Positions 10,425-18,361 of a stretch of DNA of 52,605 nt are shown piece after piece. Position 1 is the stretch's first letter, and every line of letters begins with the position of its first letter. A model generated the notes under the pieces. That model was not told where the DNA came from and did no database searches. It worked only from the letters and a program-made list of their open reading frames with translations. The position numbers were made by a program, and so were the translations under genes. Source of the stretch: Hyphomonas sp. (lineage in GTDB: Bacteria > Pseudomonadota > Alphaproteobacteria > Caulobacterales > Hyphomonadaceae); assembly GCF_013823385.1 (NCBI RefSeq), contig NZ_PNMA01000028.1, forward strand, positions 1-52,605, given 5' to 3'.

Positions 10425-10706
10425 TCAATGATAATCCACGATCTCAACGTCTTCAGGGCCATTTTCGCCCCAGATGAAACAGATGCGCCACTGATCATTG
10501 ATCCGGATCGAATGCTGCCCCGCACGGTCGCCCCTCAGGGCCTCCAGCCTGTTGGCGGGCGGCACACGAAGGTCTTCCAGCGTGTGCGCAGCCTGAAGCA
10601 TCGCGACCTTCCGGACGGCAACCCTGAACAGGTTTGAGGGAAAGCCCTTGCCCGGCTTTCCCGCAATAACCTGCCCGATCAGGTCACCTTTGGTGCTCTG
10701 TATCAC
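10425..10706 (-). CDS. higB: HigB family mRNA interferase toxin
   Basis: 93-aa RelE/HigB-fold toxin of the type that cuts mRNA at the ribosome. The stretch [17 protein letters not shown] followed by [15 protein letters not shown] and a terminal EIVDYH is diagnostic. Length is normal for the family. The start is GTG at 10706: an in-frame TGA lies upstream, so no longer form is possible, and the ribosome site is poor (CAGGTG abuts the start), which suggests low toxin translation. Appears intact. Confidence 0.95.
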   Translation of the reverse strand: MIQSTKGDLIGQVIAGKPGKGFPSNLFRVAVRKVAMLQAAHTLEDLRVPPANRLEALRGDRAGQHSIRINDQWRICFIWGENGPEDVEIVDYH

Positions 10707-10716
10707 CTGAAGATGC

Positions 10717-10742
10717 GTATCATTTCATGATACATCCGTCAA
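10717..10742 (-). promoter_or_regulatory. higBA operator palindrome and -35 box
   Basis: A perfect inverted repeat GTATCAT-TTC-ATGATAC (10717-10733) lies 10 bp upstream of higB. A minus-strand TTGACG (10737-10742) placed just before it could be the -35 element, putting the palindrome in the promoter spacer/-10 region where HigA would repress. The role is inferred from position and known higBA autoregulation. Confidence 0.7.
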
Positions 10743-10755
10743 GAGCGCTGCGTTT

Positions 10756-12393
10756 TCATGCCCCCGCCAGCGCCGGCTCCTCGCGTGCCATGGCGGGCTT
10801 GCCCAGGATCATGTCGGCGGCTTTCTCCGCCACCATGATGGTCGGCGCGTTGGTATTGCCGCCCACAAGCGTCGGCATCACCGAGGCATCAACCACGCGC
10901 AGGCCGTCCACGCCGCGCACGCGCAGCTCGCCGTCCACCGGGCTTGCCTCGGTCGGACCCATCGAAACCGTGCCAACCGGGTGATAGATCGTCTCGCCCT
11001 TCTGCCGGATGAAGGCGTCAATCTCCGCATCGGTCTTCACCGAAGCGCCCGGCAGGATTTCCCCGCCCGTATAGGCTTTCAGCGCATTCTGGCGGCACAC
11101 CTCGCGCACCATCTTCACCGCTTCGCGCATCACGCGGCGATCTTCCTCCGTGGCCAGATAGTTCGGGTCAATCGCCGGATGGGCAAACGGATCATTGGAT
11201 GCCAGCAGCACGCTGCCCCGGCTTTCCGGGCGCAGCTGGCAGGCGTGAACCGTATAGCCGTCCTTCTCCGGCCCGGCATTGCCATGGTCCATCATGATGG
11301 CATTGACGAGGTGCAGCTGAATGTCCGGCATGGCCAGGCCCGGCCGTGAGGAGAGGAACGCGCCCGCCTGCAGGAAATTATCCGCCCCCGGACCAGTCTG
11401 GTTATAGAGGTATTGCAGGCCCACGCCGAGCTTCTTGATGCCCTTCTGCAACGAATAGGCCGATAGCGGCACCGGCATGTCATGGATCACCGTTACATCG
11501 AGATGGTCCTGAAGATTGCGGCCCACGCCGGTGGACTTGACCTTCGTCTCGATGCCATGGCGCTTCAGAACGTCCGGATCACCCACGCCGGAGAGTTGCA
11601 GGATCTGCGGAGACTGCACCGCGCCCGCTGAGAGGATCACTTCGCGGTCAGCGCGGATCTGCCGGGCAATGCGCCCCTTGCCTTCGGCCACTTCCACGCC
11701 CACGGCCCTGCCCTTCTCGATCACCACGCGCGTTACCACGCCGGTGGAGATGATCTTGAGGTTGGGCCGCTGGTTCTCGATCGGGCGCAGATAGGCAAAG
11801 GACGCGCTCCAGCGCCCGCCCTTGAAGATCGTGCGCTGATAGCGGCCAAAGCCTTCCTGGCTGGCGCCGTTGAAATCTTCCGTAACCGGATAGCCCGCTT
11901 CCCGGCCGGCATCGATGAAGGCCTGGTAGACCGGCCCGGAAAGCGGGCTCTCGGTCACGTTCAGCGGGCCGCTGCCGCCATGAAACGCATTGGCGCCGCC
12001 CTCATAGCTTTCCGACTTGCGGAAATAGGGCAGCACATCGGCAAAGCTCCAGCCCTTCAGGCCCATCTGGCCCCAGAGGTCATAGTCGCCCGCATGGCCC
12101 CGGATATACACCATGCCATTGATCGAGGAGGAGCCGCCCCAGCCCTTGCCGCGCGGCCAGTAGAGGCGGCGGTTTTCCATATGCTGCTGCGGCTCGGTGA
12201 AGAAGCCCCAGTTGTGGTCGTTCGCCTGCTTGATCAACCCGCCGACCCCGGCAGGCATCTTAACCATAAGCGAGGTGTCCTTCTTGCCCGCCTCGATCAG
12301 GCATACCCTTACGGAAGGGTCTGCCGAGAGGCGGTTTGCCAGCACGCATCCCGCGCTGCCGGCACCGACGATAATATAGTCGAAGCTGTCCAT
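10756..12393 (-). CDS. GMC-family flavin alcohol dehydrogenase (AlkJ-like)
   Basis: 545-aa FAD-dependent oxidoreductase. N-terminal dinucleotide-binding motif VGAGSAGCVLANRL (about residues 8-21), the GMC signature PRGKGWGGSSSINGMVYIRG (about 80-100), and the C-terminal catalytic YHPVGTVSMG with NTNAPTIMVAEKAADMIL. Overall sequence is closest in memory to AlkJ, the membrane-linked alcohol dehydrogenase of alkane degradation, and to choline dehydrogenase; the substrate is therefore uncertain. The ATG at 12393 has a good GGGAGG site. Monocistronic; no alkane genes nearby. Confidence 0.92.
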   Translation of the reverse strand: MDSFDYIIVGAGSAGCVLANRLSADPSVRVCLIEAGKKDTSLMVKMPAGVGGLIKQANDHNWGFFTEPQQHMENRRLYWPRGKGWGGSSSINGMVYIRGHAGDYDLWGQMGLKGWSFADVLPYFRKSESYEGGANAFHGGSGPLNVTESPLSGPVYQAFIDAGREAGYPVTEDFNGASQEGFGRYQRTIFKGGRWSASFAYLRPIENQRPNLKIISTGVVTRVVIEKGRAVGVEVAEGKGRIARQIRADREVILSAGAVQSPQILQLSGVGDPDVLKRHGIETKVKSTGVGRNLQDHLDVTVIHDMPVPLSAYSLQKGIKKLGVGLQYLYNQTGPGADNFLQAGAFLSSRPGLAMPDIQLHLVNAIMMDHGNAGPEKDGYTVHACQLRPESRGSVLLASNDPFAHPAIDPNYLATEEDRRVMREAVKMVREVCRQNALKAYTGGEILPGASVKTDAEIDAFIRQKGETIYHPVGTVSMGPTEASPVDGELRVRGVDGLRVVDASVMPTLVGGNTNAPTIMVAEKAADMILGKPAMAREEPALAGA

Positions 12394-12559
12394 CTTGTTT
12401 TCCTCCCGGCGGCCGGCCGCTTTGATTGTTAGCCGTAAACTATCTTGTTCACCCGTGCGCGCAAGAAATTGTCAACGATCATGAACTATCTGTCAGACGT
12501 GACATATTGCCTGCATTGCGTTGGGTTGAGCGCAATCGGCCAAGCAGGAAGTAGCCTTA

Positions 12560-13171
12560 ATGACGCGACCGCTCGCCCAATCCCAAGACGCTGAGTCTGG
12601 ACGGCTTTCCGCCCGTGACCGCCGCGGGTTCAAACGCGTTGAACTGAAACTGACCGGACGCTTCCTGATCGGCGATCATGAAGACCATGTGCTCAGCACC
12701 GCCGACATCTCCTGCGACGGCGCGTTCATCGTCTCATCCGAGCGCCCTGGCCTTGATGAGCAGGTCGTGTGCTATTTCGATGAAGTCGGCCGGGTTGTCG
12801 CCAATGTGGTGCGCGTCTCCCCCGAAGGCTTTGCCGTCCGCTTCCACACCTCCACCCACAAGCGCGACAAGCTCGCCGACCGGCTCACCTGGCTGCTCAA
12901 CCGCGACAAGCTCGGCCTTGAGGAAGAGCGCGGCGAAATACGCTACAGCGCCAGCGGCGAAGCCATCGTCAATCTGGCCGATGGCCGCCAGCTCCAGTGT
13001 AGCGTGACCGACATCTCCCTCACCGGCGCCGCCTTTGAAACCGCCGGCAAGCCGCCTTTCGTGGGGGAACGCGTCACCGTCGGCAATCTCGTCGGCGAAG
13101 TTGTCCGCGTTGCCGGCAACAAGTTCGCCGTCCGCTATGTCCACGGGCAGAAACCGGCCCCCTCCAACTGA
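12560..13171 (+). CDS. Double PilZ-domain protein
   Basis: 203 aa with two PilZ-like barrels. The first (about residues 18-105) has the c-di-GMP motifs RRGFKR and DISCDGAF (RxxxR and D/NxSxxG). The second (about 125-195) keeps DISLTGAAF but its arginine motif is degenerate (RYSASGEA), so it may not bind the nucleotide. No other domain. ATG at 12560 follows GGAAG. Its TGA overlaps the next ATG (TGATG at 13169-13173), so the two products are translationally coupled and probably act together. Confidence 0.9.
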   Translation: MTRPLAQSQDAESGRLSARDRRGFKRVELKLTGRFLIGDHEDHVLSTADISCDGAFIVSSERPGLDEQVVCYFDEVGRVVANVVRVSPEGFAVRFHTSTHKRDKLADRLTWLLNRDKLGLEEERGEIRYSASGEAIVNLADGRQLQCSVTDISLTGAAFETAGKPPFVGERVTVGNLVGEVVRVAGNKFAVRYVHGQKPAPSN

Positions 13172-13764
13172 TGGCAGAGGGTCTTGGCCGCCGGGTGAAA
13201 CAGGTTACCGGCCAGCCGCCGGGCCCGGATTCTGCGCCGGTCGACCTTTCCCGCATAGACCCCGCCATCTGGCGTGTGCTCGCTGGCGGCGAGGCCCACG
13301 GGCCCTACACGCTCGGCCAGATCCAGCAATTCGTCATCGAGGGCCGGCTCCATGCCGCCTCGCAGATCTCTGGCGGCGATCAGCAGCCCTTCCTGCCGAT
13401 CCGTGACACGCCCCGGCTGGCCGAAGCGCTCGCCCCCGCCTTTGCCGAGCGGGCCCGGCGCCGGGCCGAAGCGGCCAACTACCTGATCACCGCCCGTGCG
13501 CCTGCCCCGGCCGAAGCCGCGCTCTGGCGCGACCTGCCCGCCTGCCTCGACGCGCTCGGCAAGCATATGCAGCCCATCCCCGGCACCTTCCTGCTGCGCT
13601 CGGCCCGCTCCCTCTCGCAGGTGCGTGCCGCCCTCGCCGAGGCCCTGCCGAAGACGGCGCAGGTCTTCGTCCTGCAGACCCGCGAGGCCCGCCTCGGCTG
13701 GGTCGGCTTTGAGGAAGACATGGCAGAGGCGGTGCGTCCCGTCTGGAACGCGCCCCTTACCTGA
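13171..13764 (+). CDS. Hypothetical protein with GYF_2-like domain
   Basis: 197 aa. A central segment WRVLAGGEAHGPYTLGQIQQF...QPFLPIRDTP (about residues 30-80) resembles the GYF_2 / DUF4339 fold that reads 'W...GPYTLxQL'. The remainder is Ala/Arg-rich with no motif I recognise. No signal peptide or membrane helix. Coupled to the PilZ gene by a one-base overlap, which suggests a shared c-di-GMP-linked role; that is inference only. Confidence 0.7.
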   Translation: MAEGLGRRVKQVTGQPPGPDSAPVDLSRIDPAIWRVLAGGEAHGPYTLGQIQQFVIEGRLHAASQISGGDQQPFLPIRDTPRLAEALAPAFAERARRRAEAANYLITARAPAPAEAALWRDLPACLDALGKHMQPIPGTFLLRSARSLSQVRAALAEALPKTAQVFVLQTREARLGWVGFEEDMAEAVRPVWNAPLT

Positions 13765-13828
13765 CCTGACCTGTCCGGAAATGTCCGAAAGTGTCCGGAT
13801 CTGTCCGGATTTGTCCTGATAGTGTCCG
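13762..13828 (+). repeat. TGTCC decamer array, cluster 1
   Basis: Six TGTCC cores at 13772, 13782, 13792, 13802, 13812 and 13823, thus a 10-bp period with a final 11-bp step. The consensus unit is NTGTCCGGAW. The array begins at the stop codon of the GYF-like gene (as CTGACCTGAC) and ends beside the stop codon of the convergent carbonic anhydrase gene. Related clusters lie at 36095, 37727, 42409 and 50236. Confidence 0.85.
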
Positions 13829-13837
13829 CGAAAAGGC

Positions 13838-14368
13838 TCAGCCGATACGCTTGATGCCCCTGGAATGGCGCTGCCAGTTCTCGACATAGTGGATCGCAGA
13901 CATCCGGATCACCTGAAGCTGGACCTCTGATACATCTTTGACCACTTTTCCCGGCGCGCCCATCACCAGCGAGTTGTCAGGGATCTCTTTTCCTTCCGGA
14001 ATCAGGGCATTAGCCCCGATGATGCAATTCCGCCCAATCTTGACCCGGTTGAGGATCGTCGATCCCATCCCGATCAGCGTGTCGTCGCCAATCTCGCAGC
14101 CATGCAGGATCACCCGGTGCCCGACGGTGACGTTCTTCCCGATCGTCACCGGCGCGCCAATGTCAGTGTGGATCACCGTCAGATCCTGGATGTTGGAATT
14201 TTCTCCAATGATAATAGGGTCATTATCCCCCCGCAGGACGCAGCCATACCAGACCGAGGCGTTCTCCTTCAGCACCACATTGCCCATCACTTCCGCGCTC
14301 GGAGCAATCCAGAACCTGCCCTCGCCCGGCAATTGCGGCGCCACCCCGTCAATCTCGTAAATCGCCAT
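13838..14368 (-). CDS. Gamma-class carbonic anhydrase-like protein
   Basis: 176-aa left-handed beta-helix protein of the YrdA/PaaY group. Hexapeptide repeats run from about residue 20 to 140. The three zinc-ligand histidines are present: H67 (VIHTDIG), H84 and H89 (VGHRVILHG). The family hydrates CO2 or, in some members, lacks measurable activity. Start ATG at 14368. Convergent with the GYF-like gene across the decamer array. Confidence 0.92.
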   Translation of the reverse strand: MAIYEIDGVAPQLPGEGRFWIAPSAEVMGNVVLKENASVWYGCVLRGDNDPIIIGENSNIQDLTVIHTDIGAPVTIGKNVTVGHRVILHGCEIGDDTLIGMGSTILNRVKIGRNCIIGANALIPEGKEIPDNSLVMGAPGKVVKDVSEVQLQVIRMSAIHYVENWQRHSRGIKRIG

Positions 14369-14414
14369 ATCAATCTCCTGCTGCCCGCCAATTCGTTACG
14401 CTCACGGAATGTCA

Positions 14415-14631
14415 CTTAACCGTCCGATAATCCTGCTATTCTATAAGCAACGTAGATTCGGAGAGGCAATGGCTCGATTCGTGCCCATTCATACCTCACC
14501 ACCGGGGGTGTTCCTCCCGGATACGGGCTCGCCGCCTTCAAGATCGGCGCCTTGCCCTTCCTACGTTCCACCGGGCCGCTGCGCATTCCTGCCAGCGGCT
14601 TTTTTCATGCCTGCAAGCAAGGAGGCCTCCC
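14415..14631 (+). promoter_or_regulatory. Structured leader of the phoH-like gene
   Basis: A promoter-like pair CTTAAC, 16 bp, TATTCT (14415-14442) precedes a leader with hairpins CCGGG...CCCGG (around 14502-14520) and a longer one around 14525-14555 (GGGC..GCCG..CGGC..GCCC), then an intrinsic terminator at 14575-14605. The layout resembles an attenuator. No known riboswitch class was recognised. Confidence 0.5.
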
Positions 14632-14639
14632 ATGGGTAA
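14469..14639 (+). CDS. Possible 56-codon leader ORF overlapping phoH start
   Basis: ATG at 14469 is preceded by GGAGAGGCA. The frame runs through the terminator hairpin and ends at a TAA that overlaps the phoH-like start (CATGGGTAA). The product is Pro/Ser-rich with no recognised domain. If translated, ribosomes would disrupt the terminator, so it may be a regulatory leader peptide. Coding status is doubtful; it could be chance. Confidence 0.3.
   Translation: MARFVPIHTSPPGVFLPDTGSPPSRSAPCPSYVPPGRCAFLPAAFFMPASKEASHG
14575..14605 (+). terminator. Intrinsic terminator inside the phoH leader
   Basis: GCCGCTG (14575-14581) pairs with CAGCGGC (14593-14599), followed at once by TTTTTT (14600-14605). 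Placed only 27 bases before the phoH-like start, so it would end leader transcripts before the gene unless read through. Confidence 0.8.
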
Positions 14640-15441
14640 ACGTAATCCTGCCAAACGCCTGAAAGCCGCTTCAGAAGTGCGCTCTTCAGCCTGGTTCGAC
14701 GAGCCGGCACGCGGCAGCAAGGGACCCCATCTCCACGCCATAGAAGGCGGGCGCGGCTGGCACCCGGACGATGCCCATCCGGTTACAAACGTGACGGCCC
14801 CGCAGGAGCGCACCCAGCGCTATCAGAAAACGGTGAAGCCCCGCTCCGAAAACCAGGCCCAGCTGATGGCCGCCATGGACAGCCATGCGCTCGTCTGCGC
14901 CCTCGGCCCGGCAGGCACCGGCAAGACCTATCTGGCCATCTGCAAGGCGGTTGAAGCCCTGCAGAAAGGCCGCGTCTCCAAGATCGTGCTCTCCCGCCCG
15001 GCGGTTGAGGCGGGCGAGCAGCTTGGCTTCCTGCCCGGCGGCATGGAAGACAAGCTCGCCCCCTACCTCCGCCCGCTTTACGACGCTTTGTCAGACCGCC
15101 TCTCTCCGGCGCAGCTGAAACACATGCTGACCGAAGGCGTCATCGAGATCGCCCCCATCGGCTTCATGCGCGGGCGCACGCTCAACAACGCCTTCATCGT
15201 CATCGACGAGGCCCAGAACTGCACCTACACCCAGCTGAAAATGCTGCTCACCCGGCTTGGCTGGCACTCCACCATGGTCATCACCGGTGACCCGAACCAG
15301 TCAGACCTGCTGCCGGAATTCTCCGGCCTCGCCAAAGCGGCTGACAAGCTGGAAGCCCTTTCCGGGGCCTCGGTCATCCGGCTGGAAGCAGCCGATGTAG
15401 TCCGCCACCCCCTCGTTGCGGAGATGCTTGACGTTCTCTGA
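14632..15441 (+). CDS. PhoH-like P-loop ATPase
   Basis: 269 aa. The PhoH ATPase core shows Walker A GPAGTGKT at residues 92-99, Walker B FIVIDEAQN (D192, E193), and ITGDPNQSD near 228. The N-terminal 70 residues are basic and poorly conserved. There is no KH or PIN domain, so it is the short PhoH type; the role is probably RNA-related but is not settled for the family. ATG at 14632 follows AGGAGG. Nothing suggests damage. Confidence 0.93.
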   Translation: MGKRNPAKRLKAASEVRSSAWFDEPARGSKGPHLHAIEGGRGWHPDDAHPVTNVTAPQERTQRYQKTVKPRSENQAQLMAAMDSHALVCALGPAGTGKTYLAICKAVEALQKGRVSKIVLSRPAVEAGEQLGFLPGGMEDKLAPYLRPLYDALSDRLSPAQLKHMLTEGVIEIAPIGFMRGRTLNNAFIVIDEAQNCTYTQLKMLLTRLGWHSTMVITGDPNQSDLLPEFSGLAKAADKLEALSGASVIRLEAADVVRHPLVAEMLDVL

Positions 15442-15473
15442 ATCCGGCCGCTTCCCCGCGCCCGATTAACCTT

Positions 15474-15509
15474 GAAGCCGGGTCTCTCGCGGGGCCCGGC
15501 TTCTTAATT
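15474..15509 (+). terminator. Terminator hairpin after the phoH-like gene
   Basis: GAAGCCGGG (15474-15482) pairs with CCCGGCTTC (15495-15503), followed by a short TTAATT tract. The weak T-run makes it a modest intrinsic terminator. Confidence 0.6.
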
Positions 15510-15560
15510 GGCCTGTTTCTTGCCTGCGGACGGGAAGATACCTGTCCCCAGGAGGGAAAC

Positions 15561-16637
15561 ATGCTGAAATCAGGCTTCAAACTTGCTGCCGCGCTGTCGG
15601 TTCTGGCCGTTACGGCCTGCGCGCAGACCGGATTCGACACAAAATCGGCAACAGCCGCCCCCCCGACGCCGGCAGAGATCGCTGCGGCTGCCGAAGCGCC
15701 CGCAGGCTGGCGCCCCTTCTCCGCGGAAAGCCCCTGGAACACAAAGATCCCCGCGGACGCGATGATTGACCCGCTGTCCGAAATCCTGATCGAGGATTTT
15801 GCCAGCCACAGCCCGCTGGCCATCAACATGCCGGTCTATTCGGTGGCAACCTACTACATCGACGCCGCCAAGACGCCGAAGAAGAAGGTCTTCCCTTACT
15901 TCCAAGGCCATTACGGACGCGGCTTCGCGCCGGGCACGCGTATTCCGGCGCCCGTCTTCGCCGTGCCGCCCGGCCCGGAAGGCAGCACCGCCTATCTCGC
16001 CATGATCGACCCCTTCGCCGGCCGGGCCTGGGAGATGAAACAGGGCGCCCAGGACCCGGAAACAGGGTATTGGGGCACCTCCTTCGGCGCCGAAGTCGAC
16101 CTCAAGGGAACAGGCGTTGCCGCCCCCTGGATGACGGCGCCCGACACCAACCTGTCGGCCTCTCCCCGCCCCTCGGGCGTTCCGCTGATTGCGGGCCTGA
16201 TCCGCCTCGACGAGATCAAGGCGGGCCGCATCGACCATGCCCTCGCCATCGCCTATCCTGCGCCGCGCACCGGCAGCTTCGTTTCGCCTGCCAGCATGGC
16301 GCTGGAAGCCCCCGAAGGCACCGCGCCCAATCTTGTCGGCCTGCCGATGGGGGCCCGCATCCAGCTCGACCCGGCCTATGACATCGAGAACACGAACCTT
16401 TCCCCGGCCGCCAAGGTGATCGCCCGCGCGCTGCAGGAGTATGGCGCCATTGTTGTGGACCAGACCGGCTCAACCGTTCTCTTCGCCGAATCCGCCCCGG
16501 CCCAGCTTGAAGCCTGGCAGGGCCTGCTTGGTCCGTCCGATCTCAGCCAGCTGTTCACAGAGGATATGATGGGCCGCAATTTCAGGGTTCTGAAACTCGG
16601 CGAGCAGATGCCTGGCCGCCCGGAAGCCTGGCGCTAG
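15561..16637 (+). CDS. Hypothetical lipoprotein
   Basis: 358 aa. Signal peptide with lipobox VTAC (Cys20), so probably lipid-anchored in the envelope. A conserved-looking start of the mature domain is WRPFSAESPWNTKIP. Further motifs include PVFAVPPGPEGSTAYLAMIDP and, near the end, ALQEYGAIVVDQTG. I do not recognise a catalytic domain; proteins with a similar PWN opening occur in several phyla as uncharacterised secreted proteins. ATG at 15561 follows CAGGAGGG. Monocistronic. Confidence 0.85.
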   Translation: MLKSGFKLAAALSVLAVTACAQTGFDTKSATAAPPTPAEIAAAAEAPAGWRPFSAESPWNTKIPADAMIDPLSEILIEDFASHSPLAINMPVYSVATYYIDAAKTPKKKVFPYFQGHYGRGFAPGTRIPAPVFAVPPGPEGSTAYLAMIDPFAGRAWEMKQGAQDPETGYWGTSFGAEVDLKGTGVAAPWMTAPDTNLSASPRPSGVPLIAGLIRLDEIKAGRIDHALAIAYPAPRTGSFVSPASMALEAPEGTAPNLVGLPMGARIQLDPAYDIENTNLSPAAKVIARALQEYGAIVVDQTGSTVLFAESAPAQLEAWQGLLGPSDLSQLFTEDMMGRNFRVLKLGEQMPGRPEAWR

Positions 16638-16658
16638 ACCAGGCTGCGCGCCCGCGCC

Positions 16659-17075
16659 TCAGCTGGGGCGCGAGGTGTCGTATGGGCTGTCGAGCGAGAA
16701 GGCGGGAATCCGCGCCACCATCTCTTCGCCCTCTTCGTCCACAAGGTCATAGGTGCCGGTCATCATGCCCGATGGCGTGGCCAGCGGGGCGCCGGAGGTA
16801 TAGCTGAAACGCTGACCCGGCCCGACCGTTGGCATCTGTCCGATCACGCCCTCGCCATCGACCGCCTGAAGCCGGCCCGCCGAGTCCACGATTTTCCAGT
16901 GCCGGCGCACGATGGTCCAGGTCCGGTTGCTCTCATTCTCCACTTCCACCGTATACTGCCACATGAATTTCGCCCGTGCGGGCTCGGATTCATCATGCAG
17001 GAATTTCGGCCGCACACGGATGCGGACGCCATCTGTGATGGCCTCATACTGCGGAGGAGCGGGGCGTCTTGCCAT
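16659..17075 (-). CDS. apaG: ApaG family protein
   Basis: 138-aa single-domain beta-sandwich. RVRPKFLHDESEP, WQYTVEVENES, RTWTIVRRHWKIVDSAG, and the GQMPTVGPGQRFSYTSG...GMMTGTYDLV run are the ApaG signature. Role: linked to Co2+/Mg2+ resistance and phosphate-ligand binding, mechanism unclear. The start ATG at 17075 (MARRPAPPQ) was chosen over upstream in-frame codons that fall inside metZ. It follows metZ by 25 bp on the same strand, likely the same transcript. Confidence 0.93.
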   Translation of the reverse strand: MARRPAPPQYEAITDGVRIRVRPKFLHDESEPARAKFMWQYTVEVENESNRTWTIVRRHWKIVDSAGRLQAVDGEGVIGQMPTVGPGQRFSYTSGAPLATPSGMMTGTYDLVDEEGEEMVARIPAFSLDSPYDTSRPS

Positions 17076-17100
17076 GGTCCAAGCCTTCCCCGGCATAGGT

Positions 17101-18300
17101 TCACAAGCTGTTAAGGGCGGCAAGCAGATCGGCTTCCAGATCGTCGCCATCCTCCAGCCCGACCGACAATCTGATCCAGCTCCGGTCAAGCCCCATCGCC
17201 GCCTGCTCGGCATCGGAGAGCGCCCGGTGGGTCGTGGTCGAGGGGTGGCAGGCCAGCGATTTGGTGTCGCCCAGATTGTTGCAGATATCGACCAGCTGCA
17301 GCCCGTTGAGGAAGCGGAACGCGGCGTCCTGCCCCCCTTTGAGCGAAAGCGCGAGCAGTGTGCCGCCCATCTTCATCTGGCGCTTGTGGACCTCGTAATG
17401 CGGGTGATCCTTGCGGTGAGGATAGCGCACGGCATTGACCGCCGGATGCGCAGCCAGCGCGTCAGCAAGGCGCGCCGCCGTCCGGCTCTGCGCCTCGACG
17501 CGCAGCTGCATCGTCTCAAGGCCCTTCAGCACCACCCAGGCATTAAACGGCGACGCCGCCGGCCCCATATGGCGCAGCCACGGATCGTAGACATCGCTCA
17601 TGCGCTTGGCGTCTGTCAGGATCGCGCCGAGCAGAACGCGGCCCTGCCCGTCCATATGTTTGGTGGCCGAATAGGCGACCACATCGGCGCCCATTTCCAG
17701 CGGGCGCTGAAGCACGGGCGTGGCAAACACATTGTCCACCACCAGCAGCGCGCCCGCCGCCTTGGCGAGCTTGGCGACCGCTTCAATGTCCACCCCGTCG
17801 AGCAGCGGATTGGCCGGGCTTTCGATCAGCACCAGCTGGCAGCCCTTGCCGATCTCGCGCTTCCAGGCGTCTAGGTCTGCCCCGTCCACGAACACCGCCT
17901 CGATGCCAAACTTCGGCATCTGGTTGGCGATGATCCAGCGGCAGGAGCCAAACAGCGCCGTGGCCGCCACCACCCGGTCGCCCGCTTTCAGCGGCGCCAG
18001 GATGGCAGACGAAATCGCGCCCATGCCCGAGCCGGTCACCCGGCACGCTTCAGCCCCTTCGATCAGGCAGAGGCGCTGTTGCAGCATCTCATTGGTCGGG
18101 CTGCCATAGCGGGAATAGACAAAGCCTTCCTCTTCCCCGGCCATACGGCGCATGGCCTGTTCGGCCGAGTCGTAGGCATAGCCCGACGTCAGATAAAGGG
18201 CTTCGGAGATCTCGCCATGCTGGGATCGCATCAGGCCGCCGCGCACCGCCTGGGTCGCGGGCTTCCAGCCCTTCTTTCCGCTGCCGGGTGCATCCGCCAT
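17101..18300 (-). CDS. metZ: O-succinylhomoserine sulfhydrylase
   Basis: 399-aa PLP enzyme of the Cys/Met-metabolism family, making homocysteine from O-succinylhomoserine and sulfide in methionine synthesis. Visible: RYGSPTNEMLQQRLCLIEGAE, the cofactor region ATALFGSCRW, and the Schiff-base lysine in VAYSATKHMDGQGRVLLG. C-terminal STTTHRALSDAEQAAMG and WIRLSVGLED are typical. Start MADAPGSGKKG at 18300; upstream codons would extend into the divergent gene. MetZ is favoured over MetB/MetC by the SATKHMDGQGR form; exact substrate is inference. Confidence 0.93.
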   Translation of the reverse strand: MADAPGSGKKGWKPATQAVRGGLMRSQHGEISEALYLTSGYAYDSAEQAMRRMAGEEEGFVYSRYGSPTNEMLQQRLCLIEGAEACRVTGSGMGAISSAILAPLKAGDRVVAATALFGSCRWIIANQMPKFGIEAVFVDGADLDAWKREIGKGCQLVLIESPANPLLDGVDIEAVAKLAKAAGALLVVDNVFATPVLQRPLEMGADVVAYSATKHMDGQGRVLLGAILTDAKRMSDVYDPWLRHMGPAASPFNAWVVLKGLETMQLRVEAQSRTAARLADALAAHPAVNAVRYPHRKDHPHYEVHKRQMKMGGTLLALSLKGGQDAAFRFLNGLQLVDICNNLGDTKSLACHPSTTTHRALSDAEQAAMGLDRSWIRLSVGLEDGDDLEADLLAALNSL

Positions 18301-18361
18301 GGCTCTGATCCTTGTGTTTCCAGCAGCGGGTCTTATGCCTGAGCCCAACAGGGTGCAAGTG

